This document shows positions 23,548 through 35,971 of a DNA stretch of 64,000 nt, one piece after another; position 1 is the first letter of the stretch, and every line of letters begins with the position of its first letter. Both the position numbers and the translations under genes were made by a program. Below the pieces are notes generated by a model that saw only the letters and a list, made by a program, of their open reading frames with translations, had not been told where the DNA came from and did no database searches. Origin of the DNA: Sesamum alatum. Taxonomy: Eukaryota > Streptophyta > Magnoliopsida > Lamiales > Pedaliaceae. The stretch covers positions 27,805,188 to 27,869,187 of the forward strand of contig JACGWO010000012.1 of assembly GCA_034509735.1 (NCBI GenBank), given 5' to 3'.

Positions 23548-24310
23548 AGTGTGGCAACAAGACAAATGGGAAAGTTATTTATTACTTCAAATCAAATATC
23601 ACTATTTTTAACAATTTAAATAATCTCAACACTTCCATTTAAAACTGCACAGGAATTACACAACACTAGAACGTCAACTCCACATTATTAACGGCTAATC
23701 ATTTGAATTTACAATGCACGTCACAAGTTACAATAATGGACGTACATCACGAGTTATTATCAAACTCAGTCATTTCTGGTTATACATTCTAGTTATTATT
23801 ACATTATGTATTAACATATACAACAAATAAATTAATAACTGCCTAAGTCAAATATGAAAAAAAAAGAAATAAAAAAATCACCCACGTTGTTGCTTTTGTT
23901 TACTTTATTCTTCCCCCAAAATCTTGAATAGTTGAATCATCAAAATATAATGCACAATCCAATGTCATTAAGATATTATTTCAAACGTACGACTATTTAC
24001 ACTAAGTGACAATTTGTTCAAAAACATGAAATGGAGAGTCACAAATTTACTTCCATTTGTGCACAGTCAAACAATCAATCTGCAATCAAAATTCAGTACC
24101 AAAAAATCCAACCAATTTAGGAACATCTCATTTGAAATTATTACATCATCCAAATTCTCAATCTGAACAAATTCACCTCATTTTTTCCTTATAAATAAGT
24201 GTTTTTCTTTATAAATAAGTGTTGCAACATCGTCAAAAAAAAAAAAAAAAGAAAATAACTCTTTGCATTATATATATATATATATATTATGAGATTTCTA
24301 TTCACCAACC
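23548..24310 (+). promoter_or_regulatory. Upstream region of R8
   Basis: Continuation of the conserved promoter block after the LTR insertion. A duplicated TTATAAATAAGTG motif (about 24190 and 24209) and an expanded (TA)n (24272-24287) replace the normal spacing to the ATG. No gene is seen. Confidence 0.5.
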
Positions 24311-24834
24311 ATGAACAGATTGAATGCTGATGCACAACCATTTCTATGTTTATGATATGTGCAAAAATAGAGCCTGAAATTGTATAGACATTAATTGATT
24401 TTTGTGTGTGAATTCAAAAATTAATAATTTATTTTTTTTAATTTTGAGTTAAGCACGTAATTTGATATTTGGATGCTTCAAGCGATGACTATATAAATTT
24501 CCTCTATAAATTATTCAATTAATAGACTACTCAAATTATACATCATATAAAGAAAATATATATGCAAAACTTGATTTCTTAAGAATATATGAAAATTTTG
24601 ATTTTTATTTTTTGCTTGTGACAGTGAATATGGAAACTGCGTAGACTATGTCTACGTGCACAAAAGAGAAAATAGAGATCCAGAGTTTGGACGAATAATA
24701 TTTACGAGAGAGGATTTGCCTCATATTATAATAGGGGATGAAGAGGTGGTGAGAATATTAATTGGGAACAAACCTGTTTGGTTGAAGAAGTACGTGCCCA
24801 AGATCGGAGGAACAATGAATCAGCTGATCAATGA
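24311..24834 (+). pseudogene. R8: copy with exon 1 almost deleted
   Basis: Exon 1 is cut after about 32 nt (MNRLNADAQPF) and joined directly to intron sequence (TATGATATGTGCAAAAATAG). Exon 2 is 24625-24834, group A. A 1-bp deletion in GTGCCCCAAG (here GTGCCCAAG, about 24795) shifts the C-terminal frame after KKYVP and runs it into the following (TA)n. No functional product expected. Confidence 0.8.
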
Positions 24835-24836
24835 AA

Positions 24837-24869
<33 letters not shown>

Positions 24870-25661
24870 TCAACAAGCTGTCTTTGTACTGAATCAATAA
24901 AGTTAATTAGCTTTTGTTGTTTATTGTACTAGAAAAAAAAAGAATTAATTTGCTTTTGATTAATAGAACCGTTGCAGTTTTTGTTGTTTCGATTCATTAT
25001 TATTGTTGTTGTTCTGTTTGTTTTATGTATTTATTTTCTCTTATATTTTGTTTTGATACAATTTATTAAATAAATATAAGAAAACTTCGATTGTTGTTTT
25101 GTGTATCTGAAGCTGGCGTGCATGAATCGTGCACGTGCACATAACGTGTGTAATCATCATCCTCAAGTAATATGGTATTAACACTATCTGCACATTTGAT
25201 GTGTGTGCTTTAATTTTAATTAAACTTGTAAATGTTTATTAAAATCTGTTGTGAATTAACTTTTTAAAAGTATTATTTATTGATTTATGATAAGTGAATA
25301 AATAGCAAATAAAAATTAAATAAAACAAAATGATTAAAAATAAATAAGAGATGGAAAAATTAAAACTTAGATAAGAAATAAGGAAGGACAAAATTAAACA
25401 AATACGATATTAGTGAAAAGAGAGAAAACTTTGATATATACCAATGTGTATAGTATGTCAAAAAATGTGAAATAAATAGAAAATAAAATATAATTTAAAA
25501 ATTATTAATATAAATAAGAGACGGAAAAATAAAACTTAGATAAGAAAAGGGATATGAGAGATAAGGGAGAAATTAATCTTAGATTAAAAAAAATATAAAA
25601 TTCTAAATTAAGATTTATTTTTGGAGGTCTCGGGTAAAACAGTAAAAATATTAATTTGAAT
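24835..25661. other. R8 3' flank
   Basis: (TA)n at 24842-24868, poly(A)-signal segment AATCAATAAAGTT (about 24891-24903), then the inverted counterpart of 10860-11630. No gene is seen. Confidence 0.55.
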
Positions 25662-25810
25662 CATAGAGATTCAGAGTTTGGAAGGGTAATATCCCTCGTC
25701 TATACTGGGGGATGAAGAGGTGGTGAGAATATTATTCCGGAACAAGCCTATTTGGTTGAAGAAGTACTTACCCCCAAGGTTGGAGGAACAACGAATCAAC
25801 TTATCAATGA
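25662..25810 (+). pseudogene. R9: truncated exon 2 fragment
   Basis: Inverted partner of R3, with the same abrupt start inside the exon (ATAGAGATTCAGAGTTTGG) and the same short internal deletion before CCCTCG. It ends ACTTATCAATGA. Not translatable as a gene. Confidence 0.75.
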
Positions 25811-26301
25811 AACCACGTACTTTGTATATGTATTTCAACAAGTTGTCTTTGTATTGAATCGATAAAGTTTTTAGCTTTAGTTGTTTATTGTACTAGAGAA
25901 AATAATTAATTTGGTTTTGATAAATAGAAATTTTGTTGATTTTGCTGTTTTGATTTATTATTGTTGTTCTTTTATTTGGTTTATCTATTTATTTACTTTT
26001 ATATTTCGTTTCTGGTATCGATTATTAAAGAAAGATAAGAAAAATTCTATTGTTCTATTTTTGAAGTAGGTGTGCATGAGTCGTGCACGTAGACATAACG
26101 TGTGGTTGAGTCATCATTCTCAAGCAATATGATACTAGCACTATATGCACGTCTAATGTGTGTGCTTAATTTTCTAAATTTAAACTTGTTAATATTTGTT
26201 AAAATCTATTATGAATTAATTTGCTTTAAGTAGCTGTATTTATTGAATGGGCAACGTGGAGGCAGCCCTCCTATGAATAGCATAATAGACAAATTGCTCC
26301 C
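25811..26301. other. R9 3' flank and inverted repeat end
   Basis: Inverted counterpart of 10230-10700. Contains ATGTGTGTGCTTAATTTTC near 26156 and the repeat starting GGGCAACGTGGAGGC at 26248. The 62-codon frame at 25881-26069 is 3'-flank sequence, not a gene. Confidence 0.5.
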
Positions 26302-27648
26302 CTATGAATAATAAAAAAAATTTACCCCTCGAACTTTTAAGAAATTAGCAAAAATAACCAATTTGGCACTAAGGAAGAGTTTGCACGAGTTTTGGAGAAG
26401 CACTTTTTCAGCTTCTAGATGCAGAAAAGTAATTTTAACGTGTTTGGGATGCCAACTTCTGCTTCTAAAACTGCTACGAAAAGCACTTTTAAGCAATTGA
26501 TGAAACATATATGAAGTAGTTTGATCAGTTGATTCGTTGTTCCTCCGACCTTGGAGCAAGTACTTCTTCAACCAGATAGGTTTATTCCGGATTAATATTC
26601 TTACCGCATCTTCATCCCCCAGTATAATACGTGGGAGATTCCCATTCGTAAATATTATCCTTCCAAACTCTGGATCTCTATTTTCTCTTTTGTGTACGTA
26701 GACATACTCTACACAATTTCCATATTCACTGTCACAAATAGGAAAAAATCAAATTAATTTGTTCATATATTAAAAGTAAATAAATTATTTTCCATATATT
26801 TTTCTTAACAAATCAAGTATTGTATATATATTTATTTCTTTTTCGAAGTGTAATTTGAGTAATCTATTAATTGAATAATCTATGGATGTAATTTAGATAA
26901 TCACTGCTTGAAGCATTCGAAAATCAAACTACATATTTCATTAAAAAATTAAATCAAATAAAATTTTTTTGATGCACGTACAAAAATTAATTAATATTAA
27001 CACAATTACAGGCTCTATTTTTGCACATATCATACACCTGCGCATTTATTTGAACTCATTAGTATTTCTTAACAACAAAAATTGAATCAAATTAATTGAT
27101 TCACTTATTGAAAAAAATGTTTTGCACAAAATAAAATATTATAATTCCAGACTCTATTTTTACCACATATCATATATACATACATTACCCATAGTTCATG
27201 AATATACACGATTTACATTTTAGATGAAGTTATATTTATCAATTTTAATATCACAAACTCAAATAAAAAATTAATTAATTAAAATCCCCCCCCTCCCCAC
27301 CCCGAAAAAAGAATTTCCATGCATGCACAAAGATTAATTTATATAATCTCGGGCTCTATTCTTGCATATAGCATCTACTTGAAGTTTTTAGGTATTTTAA
27401 CAAGAATTCTTTTTATATAAACATTTATTTCTTTTCTACGTTGAATTGAATTTCAGTAACATTTATATAAAGTTAAATAATTCATTAACTTTACCTAGTA
27501 AAATGTTGGTGTATTTCTTGCCATGTGAGGGCAAGCCATTGGAGAAGGTCATGAACAACGACCTCTCTTCCGTAGGCGCACGTGCACGAGCTCGTGCTTG
27601 TTGGCTTGCCGACACAAATGGCTGCGCATCAGCATTCAATTTGTTCAT
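26302..27648 (-). pseudogene. R10: frameshifted copy whose exon 2 reads through into a repeat
   Basis: Group B. Exon 1 (27495-27648) is 154 nt instead of 155: one C is missing from the CCCC run in the SNGLPLT.. segment, so the frame changes to PSHGKKYTN and continues into the intron. Exon 2 starts at 26728 and is fully open, but its usual stop is lost (GATCAAACT for GAATGAAACT). The frame runs about 70 codons into the repeat shared with 10011-10310, ending at 26302. Two separate defects, so probably dead; the extended exon 2 would be a novel C-terminus if ever expressed. Confidence 0.75.
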
Positions 27649-29140
27649 GGTTGGTTTTTCTAAAATCTTACTATATATCTAACGTAAAGAGTATTTTCTT
27701 GTTTGTGTTTTTGACGATGTTGTGAGGATGAAGAAACATAAATGCAACACCTATTTATAACAAAAAAATGAGGCTAATTTGTTCAGATTGAGAATTTGGA
27801 TTGATGTAATAATTGCAAATGAGATATTCCTAAATTGCTAGGACTTTTTTGTACTGAATTGTGATTGCAAATATTGTTGTTTGACTGCGCAGAAAAGGAA
27901 GTAAATTAGTGACTATCCATTTAATGTTTTCGAGATATATATTAATTAATGACATGTGGATTATTGCATTTTATTTTGATGATTCAACTATTCAAGATTT
28001 TGGGGCAAGAATAAAGTAATAAAAAGTCAACAATATGGGTATTTTTTTTTCATATTTGATGATATAGGTATTTATTTAATTTATTTGTTATGTATGTTAA
28101 TACATAAAGTACTATTAGTTAGAATGTATAACGAGAAATGGATTACCTTGATAATAACTCATAATGTACGTTCAATATTGTAATTTGTGACCTGTATTGT
28201 AAGTTCAAGTTATTAGCCGCTATAATTTGGGGTTGACGTTATTCTAATGTTGTGTAATTCTTATACAGTTTGGAATAGAAGTTTTGAGATTATTTAAATC
28301 GTTAAAAAGAATGATATTTGACCCGAAGTAATAAATAACATTGCCGTTTGTCTTGTTGCCATACTTTCTCAAATAATATCGCTATATTCTTTTTAGTATT
28401 AATTTTACTCATCATTAATTATAAGCGTACGAGATTTACTTCAACTACATTTATTGAAACTCATATGTTACTGCTAGAAACTAATGTTATCTTGCGGAAG
28501 GGTACTTAAGTTTTTTATTTCGAAGATATTACTTGAATATTGATCTGAGCTTAGGGGCAGTAATTCTTAAATAACAATACTCTCCTTATTCAGAAATCTT
28601 TTTGTTACTTTTTTCTTCAGACCTCCAAAAGTGAAACTTAATTTTTTATAAAAATTTTCTATTATTCAAAATAATAATGTGGCCTCAATAATTATTAATA
28701 ACTATTTTTAATTGTAATTTTGCAAAATATGTTTAAAATATACTTAATCATATGTCTCGGGCTTAGTCTTTTGGAACCCCCAATCATATGTTTAAAATGT
28801 ACTTAAATAAAATAATTTGATTTATAATATATATATTCTATTTATACTTATATATAATAAAATAAATTTAATATTTTATAAAATAAATAATAATATAAAA
28901 TAGTTTATAAACATTTAATGTATATATAAGTAACACTTACGGGCACATGAAAGTTATAAAAGAATCTAACCTTTCAATAATATTATTATCTCATCACATT
29001 TATAAATTTTGATAGTATTATTTTTAAATATTTTAAATCATCCTTCAAATGAATAATAATAAAATTGTAAGCTACAACCAATTATAGGCCTGTGAATAAG
29101 CTAAGCTTTAAGTCTCAATGGGCTAATGGGCCCTAATAAA
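27649..29140 (-). promoter_or_regulatory. Upstream region of R10
   Basis: Group B promoter block (TATA element CTATTTATAAC about 27751-27761; GTTTGACTGCGCA about 27878) and the AT-rich spacer shared with 13060-13560, 34430-34860, 46340-46990 and 54150-54715. It ends in the TCAATGGGCTAATGGGCCC motif at 29116-29134. No gene is seen. Confidence 0.5.
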
Positions 29141-29609
29141 AGAATTTGAAATCCATTAAAATTCTACAAAATATAGTTTAAAATTAGAATTTAAAGATTT
29201 GAAATTTTTTAAATTAGAATTATTTCAAACAAATTGAAAGGATTTATTATTAAAGATTTAAAATCCCTTATTTCAAATTCTTCAATTCAAATGCAACCGA
29301 AGTAAATAATTAGTGTTAACGAATGATGTTTTTACAAAAGTTCTTTGTTTAGAGGGTGTTTAGCTGAGTTTATAAACTCTTTACAACATCTTAGTTAGCG
29401 GGTGTTTGAAAAAGAGCTTGTAAGTTATAAAAAATAAAATGTTGGGAGCTTATAAGCTCTTTTAGAAAAAGTAAGGAGTTTCTAAATTATTTGTAAGTTT
29501 TTAAGAACCTCATTAGTATTAATCAAAAACATGTTATAAGCTCATTCATCTTATTTTATCTAGTGAAGAATAAATTTTTTTTGTAGGTCCGAGCTCTTAA
29601 ATGTTGTAA

Positions 29610-29648
<39 letters not shown>

Positions 29649-30185
29649 GTTCTCCTTTTTCCATTAATCTCTAATTTGTTAAATTTCGTCCTTCCTTATC
29701 TCATAACATTTTTCCCATCTAAGTTTTTTTTTCAATTATTTTTTATTTATTATTTATTTCACTTATAATTTAAATACTTAAAAAATAATTCATAAAAGTT
29801 ATTAATATAATCTATTTAAATTTGGAAGTGCTTAAACACACATTGAATGTGTTAATAATGCTAATACCATATTACTTGAGAATGATGTTACACACGTTAT
29901 GTGCAGGCGCACGATTCGTGCACGCCTACTTAAAAAACAATACAACAATCGATTTTTTTTTTTATCTTTCTTTGATAACTTATACTAGTAATGAAATTTA
30001 AAAGTAAATAAACACATAAACCAAACAAAAGAACAACAACAATAATAAATCGAAAAAACAAAAACAACAACATTTCTATTAATCAAAAGCAAATTAATTC
30101 TTTTTTTTTTTTCTAGTACAGTAAACAACTAAATTAGCTTACTACAAAGACAGCTTGTTTAAACATATACAAAGTAGTTCCATTC
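29141..30185. other. Spacer with MITE-like sequence and microsatellite
   Basis: 29140-29300 is AT-rich with AAATCC/GGATTT motifs in both orientations. 29345-29480 has GGGTGTTT..AGCTTATAAGCTC motifs resembling hAT-like MITEs. A (CT)n(AT)n microsatellite lies at 29611-29648. From 29650 the 3' flank of R11 starts. No gene is seen. Confidence 0.4.
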
Positions 30186-30920
30186 CGCTAATTCATTGTT
30201 CCTCCGATCTTGGGGCAAGCACTTCTTAAATCAAACAGGCTTGTTCCGGATTAATATTCTCACCATCTATTCATCCCCAGTATAATACGAGGGAGATCCT
30301 CCTTCTTAAATATTATCCTTCCAAACTATGGATCTGTGTTTTCTCTTTTGTGTACGTAGATCAGGCCAATTTGTGACTTAGAGACGGAAATATATAGTCA
30401 CTTCATCAAAATATATATCTACTTACTAAATTCAAAAATTAAAATAATAAATTATTTTTTGATTCACACACAAATTAATTAATATTAGCACAAGTTCAGG
30501 CTATAATTTTGCACATATCATACACCCGCACATTTATTCGAACTCATGAGTACAAAACTGATTCAAGTTCTTTTACACGATTTATTTTTTTAGATGAAAT
30601 TATATTTATCAATTTTAATATCACAAACCCAAAAAAATAATTTAATTAAAAAAAAAGAAAAAGAATTTTCCATGCACGCACAAAGATTAACTTATATAAT
30701 CTCCGGCTCTATTCTTGCGCATATAATCTACTTGAAGTTTTTTTAGTATTTAACAACATAAACATTTATACAAACACTTATTTAATTTGAGTAACATTTA
30801 TATAAAATTGAATAATCCATTAATTTTACCTAGTGAAATGCTGGCGTATTTCCTGCCGTGTGAGGGGCAAGCCATTAGAGAATGTCATGAACAACGACCT
30901 CTCTTCCTCCTATGCACGAG
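30186..30920 (-). pseudogene. R11: doubly truncated copy
   Basis: Exon 2 (about 30186-30360) has lost its first third, replaced by GATCAGGCCAATTTGTGAC. It carries a TAG in place of Glu in DPEFG (30326-30328) and a 1-bp deletion in CATCCCCAG. Exon 1 (about 30832-30918) has the FMTFSNG..HFT part, but the start codon and N-terminal 60 bp are gone, joined directly to 5' UTR sequence (ACAATTGTAGCAC). Confidence 0.8.
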
Positions 30921-32415
30921 ACAATTGTAGCACTAATTTATAACGGAAAAATGTGGCAAATTTGTTCAGATTGGGAATTTGGATTGATACAATATTTCAA
31001 ATGAGATGTTCCTAAATTGGTTGAATTTTTTGGGGTTGAATTTTGATTGCAGATATTGTTGTTTGACTGCACACAAATGGAAGTAAATTTGAGACTCACC
31101 ATTTTATGTTTTTGAACGACTTGTTGTGTTAACAGTGGTAGGTTTGAAATATATATTAATGACATTGCATTATTGCATTATATTTTGATGATTCAACTAT
31201 TCAAGATTTTGGGGAAGAATAAAGTAATAAGAAATCAACAATGTGAGTGATTTTTTTCTTTTCATATTTGATGATATAGGTATTTATTTAATTTATTTGT
31301 TGTATATGTTAATACGTAAAGTAATAATAATTAGAATGTATAACGAGAAATGAGTGGCTTTGATAATAACTCGTGATGTACGTTCATTACTGTAACTTGT
31401 GATGTGCATTGTAAGTTCCCGTTATTTGCCGTTATAATGTGGGGCAGATGTTCTAATATTGTATAATTCTTGTGTTGTTTCGAATAAAATTTTTGAGATT
31501 ATTTAAATCATTAATAAGAATGATATCTGATATAGTAATAAATAACTTTATCATTTGTCTTGTCGCTTTACTTTCTAGAATTGTACTGCTATATTCTTTG
31601 CGGTGTTTGTTTTACTTGTCATTAATTATAAGTGTAAGAAAATTAATTCAACTGCATTTATTGAAACTTGTATGTTATTGCTAGAAATTAATTTAATCTT
31701 GCGTAAGGGTATTTAACTTTTTTTGTTTTTTTACTTCGAAGTATATTACTTGAATATTGAGCTCAACATTACTTGAATATGGAGTTGAGCTCGACGACAA
31801 TAAAGTTTAAATAAAAAATACTCTCCTTATTTAAATTACTTTTTTACTGTTATATCCGAGAACTCCAAAATAAATCTTTCAGAATTTAATAAAAAAAGTT
31901 TTATCTAAGTTTAATTTCGTTCTCCCTGATCTTTCATATCCCTTTTCTTATCAAATTTTTATTTTTCCGTCTCTTATTTATTTTTTTATTTAATTATTAT
32001 TAATTTTATTTAATTGTTTATTTATTTCACATATCATAAATAAATAAATACTTAAATACGTAAAAAGATAAATTCATAACAGATGTTAATAAATCTTTTA
32101 CGAATTTAAACTTAGAAAATTAAGCACTGATTATGCACACATGCACGGTTCATACACACCTACTTCAAAAACAAAACAACAATCGCATTTTTCTTATCTT
32201 TCTTCAATAACTTACACCAAAAAAATAAATATAAAAGTAAATGAAATACATAAAAGAAACAAAGAACAAAAATCATAAATCGAAACGACAAAACTGACAA
32301 CATTTCTATTAATCAAAAGCAAATTAATTCTTCTTTTCTTGTACAGTAAACAACAAGAGCTAGTTTTTATTTATTCACTACAAAGACAACTTGATGAAAC
32401 ATATATAAAACAGTT
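30921..32415 (-). promoter_or_regulatory. Upstream region of R11 and 3' flank of R12
   Basis: Promoter block relic with TTATAAATTAGTGC-like TATA at about 30931. 31735-31800 has two near-identical stretches (TATTACTTGAATATTGAGCT and ACTTGAATATGGAGTTGAGC). The same doubled motif occurs at 42267-42325 and 51420-51480. No gene is seen. Confidence 0.45.
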
Positions 32416-33542
32416 TCATTCAAGTGATTCGTTGTTCCTCCGACCTTGGGGCAAGTACTTCTTCAACCAGATAGGCTTATTCTGGATTAATATTCTTACC
32501 GCATCTTCATCGCCCAGTATAATACACGGGAGATCACCACTCGTAAATATTATCCTTCCAAACTCTGGATCTCTATTTTCCCTTTTGTGTACGTAAACAT
32601 ACTCTACGCAATTTTCATATTCACTGTCACAAGTAGGAAAAAATCGAATTAATTAGTTCATATATTAGAAGTATATAAATTATTTTCCATATATTTTTCT
32701 AAACAAATCAAGTTTTGTATATAATTATTTCTTTTGTATGAAGTTGAAGTGTAATTTGAGTAATCTATTAATTAAATAATCTGTGGATGTAATTTATATA
32801 ATCACTGCCTGAAGCATTTGAAAATCAAACTACATACTTAATTAAAATAATTAAAACAAATAAATTATTTTTGGATGCACGTACAAAACTTAATTAATAT
32901 TAACACAATTTCAGGCTCTATTTTTGCACATATCATACACCTGCACATTTATTTGAACTCATTAGTATTTCTTAACAACAAACATTAAATCAAATTAATT
33001 GATTCACTTATAGAAAAAAATGTTTTGCACAAAATTAAATATTATAATTTCAGACTCTATTTTTACACATATCATATATACATACATTACCCAAAGTTCA
33101 TGAGTATACACGATTTACTTTTTAGATGAAGTTATATTTATCAATTTTAATATCACAAACTCAAAAAAAAAGTTTAATTAATTAAAAAAATCCAAAAAAA
33201 AAAAAAGAATTTCCGTGCATGCACAAAGATTAACTTATATAATCTGGGGCTCTATTCTTGCATATATCATCTACTTGAAGTTTTTTAGTATTTTAACAAG
33301 AAAATTTTTATATAAACATTATTTCTTTTCTACAATGAATTTTATTTCAATAACATTTATATAAAGTTAAATAATTCATTAACTTTACCTAGTAAAATGT
33401 TGGTGTATTTCTTGCCGTGTGAGGGGAAGCCGCTGGAGAAGGTCATGAACAATGACCTCTCTTCCGCAGGTGCACGTGCACGAGCTCGTGCTTGTTGGCT
33501 TGCTGGCACAAATGGCTGCGCATCAGCATTCAATTTGTTCAT
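32416..33542 (-). pseudogene. R12: copy with exon 1 frameshift
   Basis: Group B. Exon 2 (32416-32623) is intact: EYENCVEYVYVH, DPEFGRIIFTSGD, KKYLPQGRR, ending NNESLE. Exon 1 (33389-33542) has 154 nt: GGCTTCCCC stands for GGCTTGCCCC, shifting the frame from SSGFP.. to PSHGKKYTN, which reads through the donor to a stop in the intron. A 61 aa product would hold only the first strand of the RRM-like fold. R10 and R19 carry a similar 1-bp loss at this site. Confidence 0.8.
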
Positions 33543-34969
33543 GGTTGGTTTTCTGAAATCTCACTATATATCTAACGCAAAGAGTATTTTCTTGTTAGTG
33601 TTTTTGACGATGTTGTAATGATGAAGAAACACAAATGCAACACTTATTTATAACGAAAACATGAGGCTAATTTGTTCAGAGAATTTGGATTGATGTAATA
33701 ATTTCAAGTGAGATATTCCTAAATTGCTTGGACTTTTTGGTACTGAATTTTGATTGCAAATATTGTTGTTTGACTGCGCAGAAAAGGAAGTAAATTAGTG
33801 ACTATCCAATTTAATGTTTTTAAGATATATATTAATTAATGACATTGGATTATTGCATTTTATTTTGATGATTCAACTATTCAAGATTTTGGGGGAAGAA
33901 TAAAGTATTAAAAAATCAACAATATGGGTGATTTTTTTTTTTCATATTTGATGATATAGGTATTTATTTAATTTATTTGTTATATATGTTAATACGTAAA
34001 GTACTATTAGTTAGAATGTATGACGAGAAATGACTTACTTTGATAATAACTCGTAATGTACGTTCAATATTGTAATTTGTGGCGTGTATTGTAAGTTCAA
34101 GTTATTAGCCGCTATAATTTGCGGTTGACGTTCTAATATTGTGTAATTCTTGTACAATTTAGAATAGAAGTTTTGAGATTATTTAAATCGTTAAAAAGAA
34201 TGATATTCCCAAAGTAATAAATAACTTTGTCGTTTGTCTTGTTCCGTACTTTCTCGGATAATATCGCTATATTCTTTGTAGTATTAATTTTACTTATCAG
34301 TAATTATAAACGTAAGAAATTTACTTCAATTGCATTTATTGAAACTTGTATGTTAATGCTAGAAACTAATGTAATCTTGCGGAAGGGTACTTAAGTTTTT
34401 GATTTCGGAGATATTACTTGAATATAGATATGAGCTCAGTCGCAGTAAATCTTAAATAACAATACTCTCCTTATTCAGTAAGTTTTTTTGTTACTTTTTT
34501 ATTCAGACCTCCAGAAATAAAACTTAAGTTTTTATAAAAAAAGTATTCAATTATTCAAAATAATAACGTGGCATCAATAATTATTAATAACTATTTTTAA
34601 TTGTAATTTTGCAAAATATGTTTAAACTATAGTTAATCATATGTCTCGGGCTTCGTCTTTTGGAATCCCCAATCATATGTTTAAAATGTACTTAAATAAA
34701 ATATTTTGATACATTTATAATATATATATATATATTCTATTTATACTTATATATAATAATACAATAAATTTAATATTTTATAAAATAAAGAATAATATAA
34801 AATAGTTTATAAACATTTAATATATATATATATGTAAAACTTGCGGGCACATAAAAGCAAATTAATTCTTTTCTCTAGTACAATAAACAACTAAAGCTAA
34901 AAACTTTATTGATTCACTACAAAGACAACTTGTTGAAATATATATATATAATATATAAAGTACGTGGTT
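33543..34969 (-). promoter_or_regulatory. Upstream region of R12
   Basis: Group B promoter block with TATA element TTATTTATAAC at about 33642 and GTTTGACTGCGCA at about 33769, then the AT-rich spacer with ATCATATGT and (TA)n tracts. No gene is seen. Confidence 0.5.
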
Positions 34970-35117
34970 TCATTGATCAGTTGATTCGTTGTTCCTCCAA
35001 CCTTGGGGCAAGTACTCTTCAACCAAATAGGCTTGTTCCGGAATAATATTCTCAACACCCTTCATCCCCCAATATAGTACGAGGGATATTACCCTTCCAA
35101 ACTCTGGATCTCTATGA
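34970..35117 (-). pseudogene. R13: truncated exon 2 fragment
   Basis: Third copy of the fragment seen as R3 and R9, with the same truncation (..TGGATCTCTATGATTC) and further losses (TACTCTTCAACC, CTCAACACCC). Same orientation as R3. Confidence 0.75.
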
Positions 35118-35352
35118 TTCAAATTAATATATATTTACTATTTTATCCGAGACCGCCAAAAATAAATCTTAATTTAGAGTTTTATATTTTTTTAGTCTAA
35201 GTTTAATTTCCTCCCTTATCTCTCATATCCCTTTTCTTATCTAAGTTTTATGTTTCCGTCTTTTATTTACTTTGATAATTTTTTATTTTATTTTAATTTC
35301 TATTTGTTTCACATATTTTGACACACTATACACATTGGTATATATCAAATCA

Positions 35353-35399
<47 letters not shown>

Positions 35400-35971
35400 A
35401 CTAATATCTTATTTGTTTAATTTTGTCCTTCCTTATTTCTTATCTACGTTTTAATTTTTCCATCTCTTATTTATTTTTAACCGTTTTGTTTTATTTAATT
35501 TTTATTTATTATTTATTCACTTATCATAAATCAATAAATAATACTTTTAAAAAGTTAATTCATAACAGATTTTAATAAACCTTTACAAGTTTAATTAAAA
35601 AATTAAGCACACACATCGAATGTGCAGATAGTGTTAATACCATATTACTTGAGGATGATGATTACACACGTTATGTGCACATGCACGATTCATGCACGCC
35701 AGCTTCAAAAACAAAACAACAATCGAAGTTTTCTTATATTTATTTAATAAATTGTACCAAAAAAAATTATAAAAGAAAAACAAATACATAAAACAAACAG
35801 AAGAACAACAATAATAATGAATCGAAACAACAAAAACTACAACGACTCTATTAATCAAAAGCAAATTAATTCTTTTTTTTTCCTAGTACAATAAACAACA
35901 AAAACTAATTAACTTTATTGATTCAGTACAAAGAGAGCTTGTTGAAATATATATATATATATATAATAATT
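35118..35971. other. Spacer with (TC)n microsatellite and R14 3' flank
   Basis: A long (TC)n tract at 35354-35397; the same site has shorter tracts at 1354 and 11085. A (TA)n tract lies at 35946-35966. Otherwise 3'-flank block sequence. No gene is seen. Confidence 0.55.
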
